A DNA stretch of 64,000 bases, taken from the NCBI RefSeq assembly GCF_024679095.1, contig NW_026111748.1:90001-154000 (forward strand), written 5' to 3'. Of the stretch, positions 23,861 to 35,375 are shown in pieces (the first letter of the stretch is position 1; the number at the start of each line of letters is the position of its first letter). A program made the position numbers and the translations under genes. The notes below the pieces were generated by a model. That model worked only from the letters and a program-made list of their open reading frames with translations. It was not told where the DNA came from and did no database searches. Source of the DNA: Eriocheir sinensis. Its lineage: Eukaryota; Arthropoda; Malacostraca; Decapoda; Varunidae.

Positions 23861-24279
23861 CATAATAAACACGAGGATCCTCGACCTTGATAAGCTTCTG
23901 AACTCTTAAAACTAATAGTAATAATAAATACGGATAAAGTAATTGATAAATATGGCGTCGACGCTAAATATTAAGTAATGGTTTTGCAGTTCGAATCCTC
24001 CCACTGGTGCAGAAATATCCTGATGGCATATTATCTAATGACACGAACATAATAATGATGATAGTGATAATGATCAGACTGCTCCCTCCACCACCGCCAC
24101 CACCACTACTGCTACTACTTAATTTAAACGGGCCTCCATCTATTAGAGTTGTGTTGTGAGCGGTATATTTTCTCATATCCTTTCACAAAGTAATTCATTG
24201 GCCCCACCCCGCCAATGACTGTGGCCGACAACCATCTTTATTTAAAATTACAAACTTTACTAAACATTTTATTTTTAAG
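23861..24279. other. AT-rich spacer with small GGT/CCA block
   Basis: No gene recognised. A short (CCA)n block lies at 24086-24106, with CTA units after it to 24118. Confidence 0.4.
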
Positions 24280-24655
24280 CTAACAGAGCTTGTGGTTGAT
24301 ACGACTATCAACCACCGTCGCCTCAAAGTCCAGGTCAGCAATGCGGGTGGTTTTGGGTGCAGGTGACCTGGTTCCTCTCAGGCAGACCAAGGCTGACCTC
24401 AGGAGGGAGAAGGACAGCCTGCATCTCATCCAGGCGACCACACTGCTTCTTGGCTGTTGTTTCTTATTCGCCAGTGTTTCGGCGAGTCTTGCGTAGAAGC
24501 TCTGCGCCCTTGGTCCCATCCCTCCTGCCGTCGTGAATACTACCGGGGTGAAGGAGCCCTGGTCCACATTCTGTATTCTTTCTTCATATGCTCTGTTCTT
24601 CTCTTGTTCGTTTCTTCTGTGGGCTGCATCAAGGGTCAGGTCTCTGTGGCAATGG
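24280..24655 (-). pseudogene. C-terminal fragment of a retroelement-associated protein
   Basis: The minus strand is open from about 24653 to 24280 (~124 codons). It reads 'RRNEQEKNRAYEERI' then 'GSFTPVVFTTAGGMG', then 'FYARLAETLA', 'WMRCRLSFSLLRSALVCLRG' and 'RSPAP'. From memory of metazoan genome annotations, proteins with a 'GSFTPLVFS..GGM...FY.RLA' and 'R.R.SF.LLRS....RG.R' signature are numerous and sit at the end of reverse-transcriptase ORFs. I cannot name the clade. The fragment is uninterrupted, so it could be a fairly recent insertion. It is bounded by (ACT)n at 24658. Confidence 0.6.
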
Positions 24656-24831
24656 GTACTACTACTGTACTACTACTACTACTACAACCACAGCAAAGCA
24701 CAGGGAATATGATGATAAAAATGAGAAAGAAAACAAAACAAAAAGTAAATGAAAGGAAGACGAACACGAGGAAGAGGACGGGCACAGGAGGAACAGAATG
24801 TGGAAGGGGAAGGGAAGAGTTAGATGATAGT

Positions 24832-24895
<64 letters not shown>

Positions 24896-24900
24896 GTAGT
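24656..24900. repeat. (ACT)n and (AAT)n microsatellites
   Basis: (ACT)n lies at 24657-24685 and (AAT)n at 24831-24894, separated by ~145 bp of purine-rich sequence. The poly-Asn and poly-Tyr frames are artefacts. Confidence 0.95.
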
Positions 24901-25009
24901 CATAATAATAATCGACCTTCCGCGGCGCCTCGATAAAGCCTGAGCAGCGACTTCCCTTCACGTTCCCTCCCCGCCACGTCACCTTCCCGGCGGCTGGAGT
25001 GACAATATC

Positions 25010-26625
25010 GACGTTTTCCTCTTCTCTCTCCTTCCTCTCCTTTTTTTGCGTCTTCCTCTTCCGCTCCTTTCTTCTCTTCTTCTTGTTTCTTTTACTCTCC
25101 TCCCTCCTTTTAGTCTCATCTTCCTTTTCTTTTCATTCCTCCTCCACTTTCTTCTCCTCCTCCCCTTATATAACTCTTTTATTAATCTCTTCTATTCCTT
25201 TCTTTATCTCCTCTTCCTCTTGTTTATTTCTTCCTCCTCCTCCTTTCTTTTACGCTCTGCTTTTCTTCCTCTTCCCTACAGTCTTACATTTTTTCACTAT
25301 TTTACTCTTCATTTTAATATTTTTACTTCCGTTTGATTTTCTCTTCCTCTTCCTCTTCTCTTTTTCTCCTCCTCCTTTTTCTCTCTGCTTCTCTTCCTCT
25401 TTCACTATATTTTTCTCTTCCTCTTCCTCTTCTCTTTTTCTCCTCCTCCTCCTTTTTCTCTCTGCTTCTCTTCCTCTTTCACTATATTTTTCTCTTCCTC
25501 TTCCTCTTCTCTTTTTCTCCTCCTCTTCCTTTTTCTCTCTGCTTCTCTTCCTCTTTCACTATATTTTTCTTCCCTCTTCCTCTTCTCTTGTTCTCCTCCT
25601 CCTCCTTTTTCTCTGCTTCTCTTCCTCTTTTCACTATATTTTCTCTTCCTCTTCCTCTTCTCTTTTCTCCTCCTCTTCCTTTTCTCTCTGATTCTCTTCC
25701 TCTTTCACTATATTTTCTTCCTCGTCCTCTTCTCCTTTTCTCCTCCTCGTCCTTTTTCTCTCTGCTTCTCTTCCTCTTTCACTATATTTTTCCAGTTTCT
25801 TTTTGCTCTTCAGTTCTTACTTTTTCCACTCCTGCTTGACTTGACTTTGACTTTATTGACGTATTCTTCTTCTCTCCTCCTCCTCCTCCTCCTCCTGTTC
25901 CATTTTTCCCTCTTCCTTCTCTATCTTTCTTTTACTCTTCTTTTATTCTTTCCTACATTTTACATTTTATTTTCATTTTCATTTATCTCATTTATTTTTC
26001 CACTTCTCCTTCGCTATGATTCCCTTCCTCATTCTCCTCCTCCTCCATTCGCTTCCCTTTTCACCTTACCCGATCTTCTCCCCCCTTCTTTCTGTTCTTA
26101 CTTCATCCACACTCTTCCTCGTATCGTCTTCCTTTCATCCAATCTTCTTTTTTTTTCTTCTTTTCTCCATTTGTTCTCTATCTATATCTCTTTCTTTCCT
26201 TATGCTTTGGTCTCCTCTCACCTCTTTCCTCTTTCCCTTCTCACACAGTCTCCTTTTCCCTCTCATTTCTTTCTCCCATACCTCCTTCCCTTCCTTCCTT
26301 TTATCCTCTCTCCTCTTCACCTTTGGTACTTCCTTGCTTCTCCTCCGTTCCTATCTAGTTTTCTCCCACATTGCCTTCTCCTCCATTCACTATCTCCCAC
26401 CTCCTTCATCTTCCTTTCCTTTATTTCCCCCTTTTCTCTCCCTTCCTTTTTTCATCCTATCTTTCCTTATTTCATCCTCTCCACCCTCCCTTCATTTCTT
26501 CCATTCTCTTACTCTCCCTTCTCGTCCTCTCTCTATCCATCTTCCTTCACTCTACTCCCATCATCCTTTCTTTCTTCCTCCTCCTCCTCCTCCTTCCTCC
26601 TCCTACTAATAAATCAGTACTTGCC
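25010..26625. repeat. Polypyrimidine tract, ~1.6 kb
   Basis: Almost continuous T/C on the plus strand. The long plus-strand frames (24999-25691, 25333-25839, 25841-26692) consist of S, L, F and P only, have no domain and overlap each other in different frames. I treat all of them as compositional. Confidence 0.88.
25340..25800. repeat. ~75-bp minisatellite within the polypyrimidine tract
   Basis: The anchor 'ttcactatat' starts at 25401, 25478, 25555, 25630, 25704 and 25778 (periods 77, 77, 75, 74, 74). Each unit carries 'ctctctgcttctcttcctc' before the anchor and 'ctcttcctcttcctcttctc' after it. Six units are clear. Confidence 0.93.
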
Positions 26626-26784
26626 ACTCTCACAATCTTCCACCACCTTGATATATATATTGGCAGTAGAGAAAGAAGAGATGATAAAATAAATGTGTGA
26701 AATATATGAGATGGGGAAATACAATATATCAAGGTGGTGGAAGATAGTGAAAGGAGGAGGAGGAGGAGGAGAAGGAGAAGAAAG

Positions 26785-26788
<4 letters not shown>
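26580..26788. repeat. Inverted repeat / palindrome with ~67-bp loop
   Basis: A perfect 22-bp arm at 26635-26656 (begins atcttccaccacc) is reverse-complementary to 26724-26745 (ends ggtggtggaagat). Outside the arms, a (TCC)n run at 26577-26603 faces a (GGA)n run at 26752-26771, so the potential stem can extend further with mismatches. It is followed at once by (AT)n. Confidence 0.92.

Positions 26789-26871
<83 letters not shown>
26789..26871. repeat. (AT)n microsatellite, ~83 bp
   Basis: Uninterrupted (AT)41 next to the palindrome. Confidence 0.98.
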
Positions 26872-26875
<4 letters not shown>

Positions 26876-27975
26876 GTGATCTTTATAACACTTACATATG
26901 TCCGTTCTCCTTTTCTAGGTAAGCCCCGAGATGACACCCTGAGGCAGTCAGGAAAGGTAACTGTGCTTACTTAGTCATACTTTCTCACCTGTCCATTAGC
27001 TCATTTCTCATTAACTCATTGACTGTTGCTGTGAGTTTACTGTTAACAAATGATCGTTCATGTTCCGGAAATGAAGTGGAACAGAGTACCAAAGAGCCAC
27101 GCAGCCACTCTTGACCCTCTGATTGACAAACTGATTAACTGACTGGGGCATCGCCAGGCTGCACTTAAATGTACCGTCTTTTCTCATAACATTATCCGAT
27201 CCTGTTCCCCGTTGTCGCCTAGCGGTCCACTCTTTTACCGTAATTATCCTTCATGTTTTGGAAGCGAAGAAGAGCAAAGTAATACACAGCCACACAGCAA
27301 TTTCTCACACTCTGTATCACCTTTTGTTATGCTCCATTCGACATGTTGCTGCAGCTTTTCCCTGCTCGCCATTACACGTCTGGCAGGAAGGTAACACAAC
27401 ACCTTGACACGAATATTAGCGACAGCCACATGAGGAATTCAATTTTTTTTTTATCTAATATTAATTTCCTTTAGAATTATGAAGACAGTATAGCGGACTT
27501 TTGAAGATCAAATTATTTTTTGGTTATTGCGAACTTGTAATACCATATCTACAACGGAGTTAAGTAAGCTATAAATAATCAAAATCACATTCAATTCACT
27601 GATGTATTTTCATTAAAATATAACAAGAAGTTATTTTCGGTGCTGTTTGTTTGTCTGTTTGTCTGCTTGTTTTCTGTCTGTCAGCAGGTTTGTGCAAAAT
27701 AACAAACACGCAACAATTTTCTGAAACGCATGAGGGCATATTATTCATATCTTTTATTCAGTAATGAAAAAATAAATATTTTCTTAATTAATAAGAATCA
27801 TCCCTTGGTTCACAGTTCAGCGTTCATTTTCCGCGCCTGTACCGCGTCAGCCCCGCCAGGTACCGCGTAATGAGACAAGCGCGGCATCGGTTATCGAGAT
27901 GACTCATTACTGAGTTTCGGGAAAGTGACGAGAATTCATTAAGAAATACTTCCAAAAAAGCATTTTGTCAAAACT

Positions 27976-27976
<1 letters not shown>
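26872..27976. other. Non-repetitive stretch, no gene recognised
   Basis: The longest low-repeat interval of the first half. Open frames do not exceed about 90 codons and show no motif. An imperfect direct duplication is visible: 'ttcatgtt..ggaa..gaag..gaacagagta..a.agccac' at 27058-27105 and 27250-27297 (spacing ~192 bp). An AP-1-like palindrome ATGACTCAT at 27899-27907 lies beside an inverted GTAATGAG (27867-27874) and CTCATTAC (27903-27910). These motifs alone do not show a promoter. Confidence 0.45.

Positions 27977-28026
<50 letters not shown>
27977..28026. repeat. (CT)n microsatellite, ~50 bp
   Basis: Uninterrupted (CT)25. Confidence 0.97.
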
Positions 28027-28029
<3 letters not shown>

Positions 28030-28660
28030 CCTTGCTCCTTCACTCCTCCCCTTCCCAACACCCTCCTGCTTGTCACCCCGAGGCCCCGCTCTGCCTCCTC
28101 CTGTAGCAACATCTCTCATATTATTGCGTCAGTGGGAGAGTTCTGCCGTTTTCAGATTTACCGTCAGGTAGAAGGTGGTCACGGCAATTCTTTGATTGTC
28201 ATAGGCAATGATAATGTTATAATGGCTTGTTATCCTGGTCGTCGGAAAACATCATACGGTTCGTGAGGGTTGTCGAGTCACGATTACGAAGCATGTGTTT
28301 CATGTGAATAAATTCCGAATATATTGTGGAATATAAGTCATTTTCTTGATATAGTCACCAAACGCTTTTGCACTGTCAGGCGGAACATGGCTTACACACC
28401 ACCAACGACCCTACACAGAAGCAGCAATAATAACCGCGTTCGGTTCGTCCCAGCGACTGATTGAAGCAAACCTGGTGAAGCTTCATACTCACCAGTGTTA
28501 CCATGTCCAGAAAGCACCACATCTCCAGGAGGGTGGCTCAGGTGTTTCTGTTTCATGTGTCCGCTACTGTGCATTGGATTTGATTGTATGCATGTGTTTT
28601 TTTTTTTTGTGTGTGTGTGTTCATTTCATCAGACGATCTTCCGTTTTGTATTATATTGAG
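28027..28660. other. Non-repetitive spacer
   Basis: Mixed sequence. The plus-strand frame from 28475 enters a poly-Val translation of the next array and is not convincing as a gene. A T-run and (GT)n occur at 28594-28620. Confidence 0.4.
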
Positions 28661-28676
28661 GTGGTAGTAGTAGTAA

Positions 28677-28720
<44 letters not shown>

Positions 28721-28830
28721 ATAGTAATAGTAATAGTAGTAGTAGTAGCAGTAGTAATTGTAGTGACAATAATAGTGGTAGTGATAATGATGGTGATGGT
28801 GGTGGTGATGACAATTATGATAGACGACAG
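28661..28830. repeat. (GTA)n array with GAT/GGT decay
   Basis: (GTA)n with 'aat' interruptions to about 28755, then imperfect GAT/GGT units. The poly-Val (plus) and poly-Leu/Thr (minus) frames are artefacts. Confidence 0.95.
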
Positions 28831-29039
28831 TATTATTAGAGGTGATGATGATACTGGTGGCGGTGGTGGTGTTGACAGGGGTCGTGATGGAGGTGGAGCA
28901 GAGGTGGTGGTGGTGATAATTATGATAATGGTGGGGTGATACAAATGGTAATTATATTGATAATGATAATGAGATAGATATCGTCGATGGAGGTATGCAA
29001 AGTGAAGAAAAATGGTGATGAAAGGAATTTGGGTGATGA

Positions 29040-29545
29040 TATTTGTGGTAGTGAATGGGGTGCTGCTGGTAGTGGTGGTGGTTGTGCTGTGGTTGTTATT
29101 GATGGTGAAGATAGAGGTGGTGGTGATGATGAAAGTGGAGGTGGTGGTGGTGGTGTTGGTGGTTGTGCTGTAGTTGTTGTTGATGGTGAAGATAGAGGTG
29201 GTGGTGATGATGAAAGTGAAGGTGGTGGTGGTGGTGGTGGTTGTGCTGTAGTTGTTGTTGATGGTGAAGATAGAGGTGAGGGTGATGATGAAAGTGGAGG
29301 TGGTGGTGTTGGTGGTGGTGGTGGTTGTGCTGTAGTTGTTGTTGATGGTGAAGATAGAGGTGGTGGTGATGATGAAAGTGGAGGTGGTGGTGGTGGTGGT
29401 GGTTGTGCTGTAGTTGTTGTTGATGATGAAATAGTGGTGGTGATGATGAAAGTGGAGGTGGTGGTGGTGGTGGTGGTTGTGCTGTAGTTGTTGTTGATGA
29501 TGAAAGTGGAAGTGGTGGTGGTGGTGGTGGTGGTGGAAGTGATTT
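29040..29545. repeat. ~80-bp GGT-rich minisatellite (5-6 units)
   Basis: The anchor 'tgtgctgt' starts at 29083, 29164, 29242, 29326, 29404 and 29478 (spacings 81, 78, 84, 78, 74). Each unit reads 'tagttgttgttgatggtgaa', a GAT/GGT block and a (GGT)n spacer of variable length. The first four spacings are multiples of 3, so a 166-codon plus frame (28987-29487) repeats 'GGCAVVVVDGEDRGGGDDES'. The minus strand gives a Pro/Thr/Ser-rich 220-codon frame. (GGT)n slippage explains the length steps, so I do not call a gene. Confidence 0.92.
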
Positions 29546-30689
<1,144 letters not shown>

Positions 30690-30694
30690 CTAGG

Positions 30695-30850
30695 AGGAGG
30701 AGGAGGAGGATGAAACACGGACATATGGAAGAGCAGGCACCAGGGAGCAAATTGGCTTATAACGAGGCTGTCTGCTGTGGTGATTTAATCAATTCGTTTG
30801 GCAATTTGGTGACCGGCGGAGCAGATTGAAGTACGGGAAGGGTGTAAGTT
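30695..30850 (-). mobile_element. LINE C-terminal fragment (relative of 43905-44140)
   Basis: The minus strand reads 'SRYDKLTPFPYFNLL', then 'PNCQTN' and a stop. Around the stop, 'gattgattaaatcaccacag' is followed by 'attggcttataacgag' read in reverse. This parallels 'SRYTSALILPCKPLLWQTD' and its 3' UTR at 53160-53280. It is short and diverged. Confidence 0.5.
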
Positions 30851-32190
<1,340 letters not shown>

Positions 32191-32672
32191 ATATAAGAAC
32201 GTGGGATTATAAGAACGTAAGGAGTCCGCAAGAGGATATAAAGTCTACACTATCTAAGAATGTATCTGGCCTCTTTTTAAAGGTCCTGTTGGCACTCACC
32301 ACATGACTGCCACGCTTGTTCCACTCATCCACCACTCTATTGGTAGGCCAGTACTTGTCCACATCCTTGTTAATTATGAATCTATCCAACTTAAACATAT
32401 TACTAAGTGTCTCACCCTTATCTCTTACCACCAGAAACTTATTGACATCACCCTCATTGCAGCCCTTCATCCATTTATAAACTTCGAACGCCTTTCCAGA
32501 GGAGGCACATTTGATATTCTCAGCTCGTGAGTCCCTTGTCATCTTCCTCTGCAAATATTTTAACATACTGGTGTCCATTCTATAGTAAAGGGGACAGCAC
32601 TGAACCGCATAATCGAGGTGAGGTCTGGTTAATGCTGACCAATACAGTTTGGGAGAGGAGAGACAACATTAA
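32191..32672 (-). mobile_element. CR1-like LINE 3' end with an uninterrupted RT C-terminus
   Basis: The minus-strand 3' tail is 'aagaacgt' repeats at 32194-32220. The frame is open from about 32650 to 32207 (~147 codons): ALTRPHLDYAVQ, YYRMDTSMLKYLQRKMTR, GKAFEVYKWMKGCNEGDVN, NRVVDEWNKRGSHVVSANR, then FLDS. These are the thumb and terminal blocks of CR1-type ORF2. The absence of stops contrasts with the related copies at 1170 and 17368. It is 5'-truncated near 32672. Confidence 0.88.
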
Positions 32673-33285
32673 GGCGAGGAGGAATTGGAGAGGCAAAAAA
32701 GAGGCAAGAGAGGGGGCAAAGATGACGTAGAGAAAGAAAGGGAGCAGGAAACAGAAGCAGTAAGGGAGCGACATTCAGAGACGGAATGGGGCGAGGAGAC
32801 AAAGAAGACCAGCACCAACAGACCCGCCACAGACCATCAGACGAGGTACTGGAGAACATACAAGAAGACGGTCAGTGGGGCAGCATTAAGATTACTTTGC
32901 TTCTGACAACACTGGACTCCGCACCGAGATGGGCAACACAGCAAAACCTGGTGCCTGGCGTGGACGGGGTGGACACAGCTGTCCCACAAAACTAAAAGCA
33001 AACAAGAGGTGTGGCAAAAGCTGCAAGGGAAAAATAATTATATAAAGAAAAAACGAAGAAAAAGTACCAAAAAGGGAGGGAGCAAGCAGGAAAGGGAAGG
33101 TGGTGGGGTGGGGAGGAGGAAGTAGAGACATGAAAGAAGAAGAAGAGAAAAGCAAGGAAAGGAAGAGAGGAGAGGAAGTGGAAGAGGAAACAAACACCAA
33201 GGAGACACAGTGAAGAGGAACAGAGTGGTAAAAAAGAGGCAGAAAGACAAAGCGGAGAGGGGAGTTTCATGTGTGGCAAATAGGA
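32673..33285. repeat. Purine-rich tract, ~600 bp
   Basis: A/G-biased plus strand, interrupted by about 200 bp of balanced sequence (32800-32990). Frames on either strand are low complexity or lack motifs. Confidence 0.6.
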
Positions 33286-33790
33286 CGCAAGTTAAAGGCA
33301 GCGGAAACAAGGAGCGTTGAGGCAGAATCCTCGGAGCAAAACCACGTGACGTCATGCGCGAGCTGCTCCAGATTTGTAACCAAGGTCGGTATGCTTGGAC
33401 GCTACCGATACACAACAATAATTAACTATAAAGGCCCCAAAAAGAGGTAAAATGCGTTCTCATGAGTGTATTTAGAGTCCATGGTACAAAAGCCATGTCA
33501 AACTCCCACCATGGTGATAAAACTACCCCTGGAAAGGCCCACAACTACTAGGAAACCAATGTCGAATGTGCGTGCTTGGCCGACGCAATGTTTAATGATA
33601 TGGCCCTAAGACTATGGGGGCGGCGAGGCGGAGCAAGTGTGGAGAGAGGCAGAAGCCAGGCCGTGGGAAGTTGCCTCCTCGCCGCCAGACACGACGCTGC
33701 TAAGTGGGCGAGTGTTGGGTTGTCATTCACCGCCTGAGCCGAGGGTTGAAACGCCCCCCCCAACAGGCATCAGGGGGAAAGGGGGGAACC
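33286..33790. promoter_or_regulatory. GC-richer interval with CRE/E-box and TATA-like motifs (tentative)
   Basis: Contains CACGTG (33343-33348) overlapping a perfect CRE TGACGTCA (33347-33354), then 'tgcgcg', TATAAA at 33427-33432, and a GC box 'gggggcgg' near 33617. CRE, then TATA about 80 bp downstream, is a plausible promoter order on the plus strand. No open exon follows, so this is motif-level inference only. The interval may instead be an interspersed repeat. The 71-codon minus frame at 33548-33763 has no motif. Confidence 0.2.
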
Positions 33791-34084
33791 ACTTTTTTTT
33801 GTTATTTTTGTTTCTTCTCTTTTTTTATCTTCTGTTCTCTCCTGATGAATTATTCTAGTTCTTATTCTACTTATCTCTCTTTCTCCTCCACCTTCAATTC
33901 TTCCTCTTCTCATAATCGATTTTATCCTCCTCCTCCTCCTCCTCCTCCTCCTCCCCCTCCTCCCTCTGTTCATTCTTTTTTTATTATCACGCAAATTCTC
34001 CTCCACCTCCTCCCCATCATTCTCCTCCTCCTGTTCATTTTTTTCATTATTACGCAACTCCTCCTCCTCCTCCTCCTCCACCTT
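33791..34084. repeat. Pyrimidine-rich tract with (CTC)n blocks
   Basis: (TCC)n runs occur at 33926-33963 and 34053-34080, within T/C-rich sequence that leads directly into the LINE. Confidence 0.85.
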
Positions 34085-34555
34085 CTGGACAGAGTGGAGG
34101 CAAAGGCTCTTCGTCTCATCAGCTCTCCTCCTCATACTGATAGTCTTCTACCTCTTAAATTCCGCCGCAATGTTGCCTCTCTTTCTATCTTCTATCGATA
34201 TTTCCACGCTGACTGCTCTTCTGAACTTGCTAACTGCATGCCTCCCCCCTGGTCCCACTGCACTCGACTTTCTACTCATGCTCATCCCTACTGTCCAAAC
34301 CCCTTATACAGAGTTAACCAGCATCTTCACTCTTTCATCCCTCACGCTGGTAAACTCTGGAACAATCTTCCTTCATCTGTATTTCCTCTTGCCTACGACT
34401 TGAACTCTTTCAAGAGGAGGGTATCAGGACGCCTCTCCTCCCGAAGCTGACCTGTCTTTCGGCCGCCTCTTTGGATTCTTTTTGGGAGCAGCGAGTAGCG
34501 GGCTTTTTTTTTTGTTGATGTTTACTTTTTTGTGCCCTTGAGCTGTCTCCTTTGC

Positions 34556-34590
<35 letters not shown>

Positions 34591-34592
34591 CC
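34085..34592 (+). mobile_element. Jockey-like LINE 3' end with intact C-terminus and poly(A)
   Basis: One plus frame runs from 34085 to the stop at 34450: LDRVEAKALRLISSPPHTDS, LKFRRNVASLSIFYRYFHAD, 'HAHPYCPNPLYRVNQHLHSF', 'IPHAGKLWNNLPSSVFPLAYD', then 'FKRRVSGRLSSRS'. 'LWNNLP' and 'FK(R)RV' are the usual terminal blocks of non-LTR RT proteins. The 3' UTR includes 'agcgagtagcgggcttttt' and ends in (A)30 at 34559-34588. It is 5'-truncated inside a (TCC)n run. Relatives lie at 4511-4890 (minus), 19480-19583 and 3490-3528. Confidence 0.92.
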
Positions 34593-34799
34593 TACCTCCT
34601 CCTCCTCCTCCTCTCCCTCTTCCTCTCATTCTCTCTCCTCCCCCCCCAGCAGGCAAAGTTATTACTCACCTCCTTTGAGCTGGTGACGCTGAAGACCTGT
34701 AGACACGCTTCCCTTAAGACGCTCCAGTAAAGAGCTTTCTTTTCTCTCATTCTTCCTTCACTTAGTCGCCCTCCTTCATCCTTGATCCTGCCGAAAGTA
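34593..34799. other. Short spacer after the LINE poly(A)
   Basis: A (CTC)n stub at 34597-34612, then mixed sequence. Nothing recognised. Confidence 0.4.
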
Positions 34800-35165
34800 A
34801 AGGGGGTAAAAGATGGTTAGTTGATTTTGTGTTAGGGGATGAAATGGTTAGTTGGTTTTGTGTAAGGGGATAAAATAATAGCTACCTGTTTTGTGTAAGG
34901 GGGATAGAAATGGTTATTTGGTGATCTGTAAGGGGATGAGTAATGAGTATCTGAATATATGAAGTGGGACAGAAATGCTTAATTGTTTTTATTAAGGAGA
35001 GCAAAAAATGGGTACATGATTTGGGGATGTGAAAAGAGTGAAACGGTTAATTATTAGTGTAAGGGGATGAGATAATGGGTACCTTAATATGTGTAGGGGG
35101 AACGGAAATGGTTACACTGATACTTTGTGCAAGGGGAACAAAAACTGATTACTTAATTGTGTTGA
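34800..35165. repeat. Degenerate ~32-bp minisatellite (about 11 units)
   Basis: The word 'gtgtaaggggat' or a variant recurs near 34834, 34865, 34899, 34931, 34963, 34995, 35023, 35060, 35095 and 35128. Between the words lies 'gaaatggttagttgg'-like sequence. Units are diverged from one another, so the array looks old. Confidence 0.8.
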
Positions 35166-35375
35166 ACAGCAAGTTACTATATTATGTGACTGTCGAAAGA
35201 ATATTAACAACCTATTTTCTGTTGGTATTATTTTTTCCTGCTTTGCTGTTTTTTGGCTGATAGTGCTGCTGCTGTTGTTTCTTTCTACTGATGTCTCGTA
35301 CTCCTGTCACTGCTGCTTTTCTTCTTCTTCTTGTTTGCTGTTTAACGACAAGTATTCAACATCACAGTTTTTCCC
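35166..35375. other. Spacer between two minisatellites
   Basis: T-rich, about 210 bp. Nothing recognised. Confidence 0.4.

Noticed and set aside
24999..26692. Three overlapping S/F/L/P-rich frames of 168-283 codons on the plus strand
   Set aside because: They overlap in different frames within a pure T/C tract, repeat a 75-bp minisatellite and lack any motif, start context or splice signal.
27867..27910. AP-1 palindrome with flanking inverted GTAATGAG/CTCATTAC as an operator or enhancer
   Set aside because: Such short motifs are expected by chance in 64 kb, and there is no gene or second motif cluster nearby to support function.
28987..29487. Gly/Asp-rich repeat protein candidate
   Set aside because: Frame conservation is explained by GGT-unit slippage. 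The ends run into plain GAT/GTA repeats and the last unit breaks the frame.
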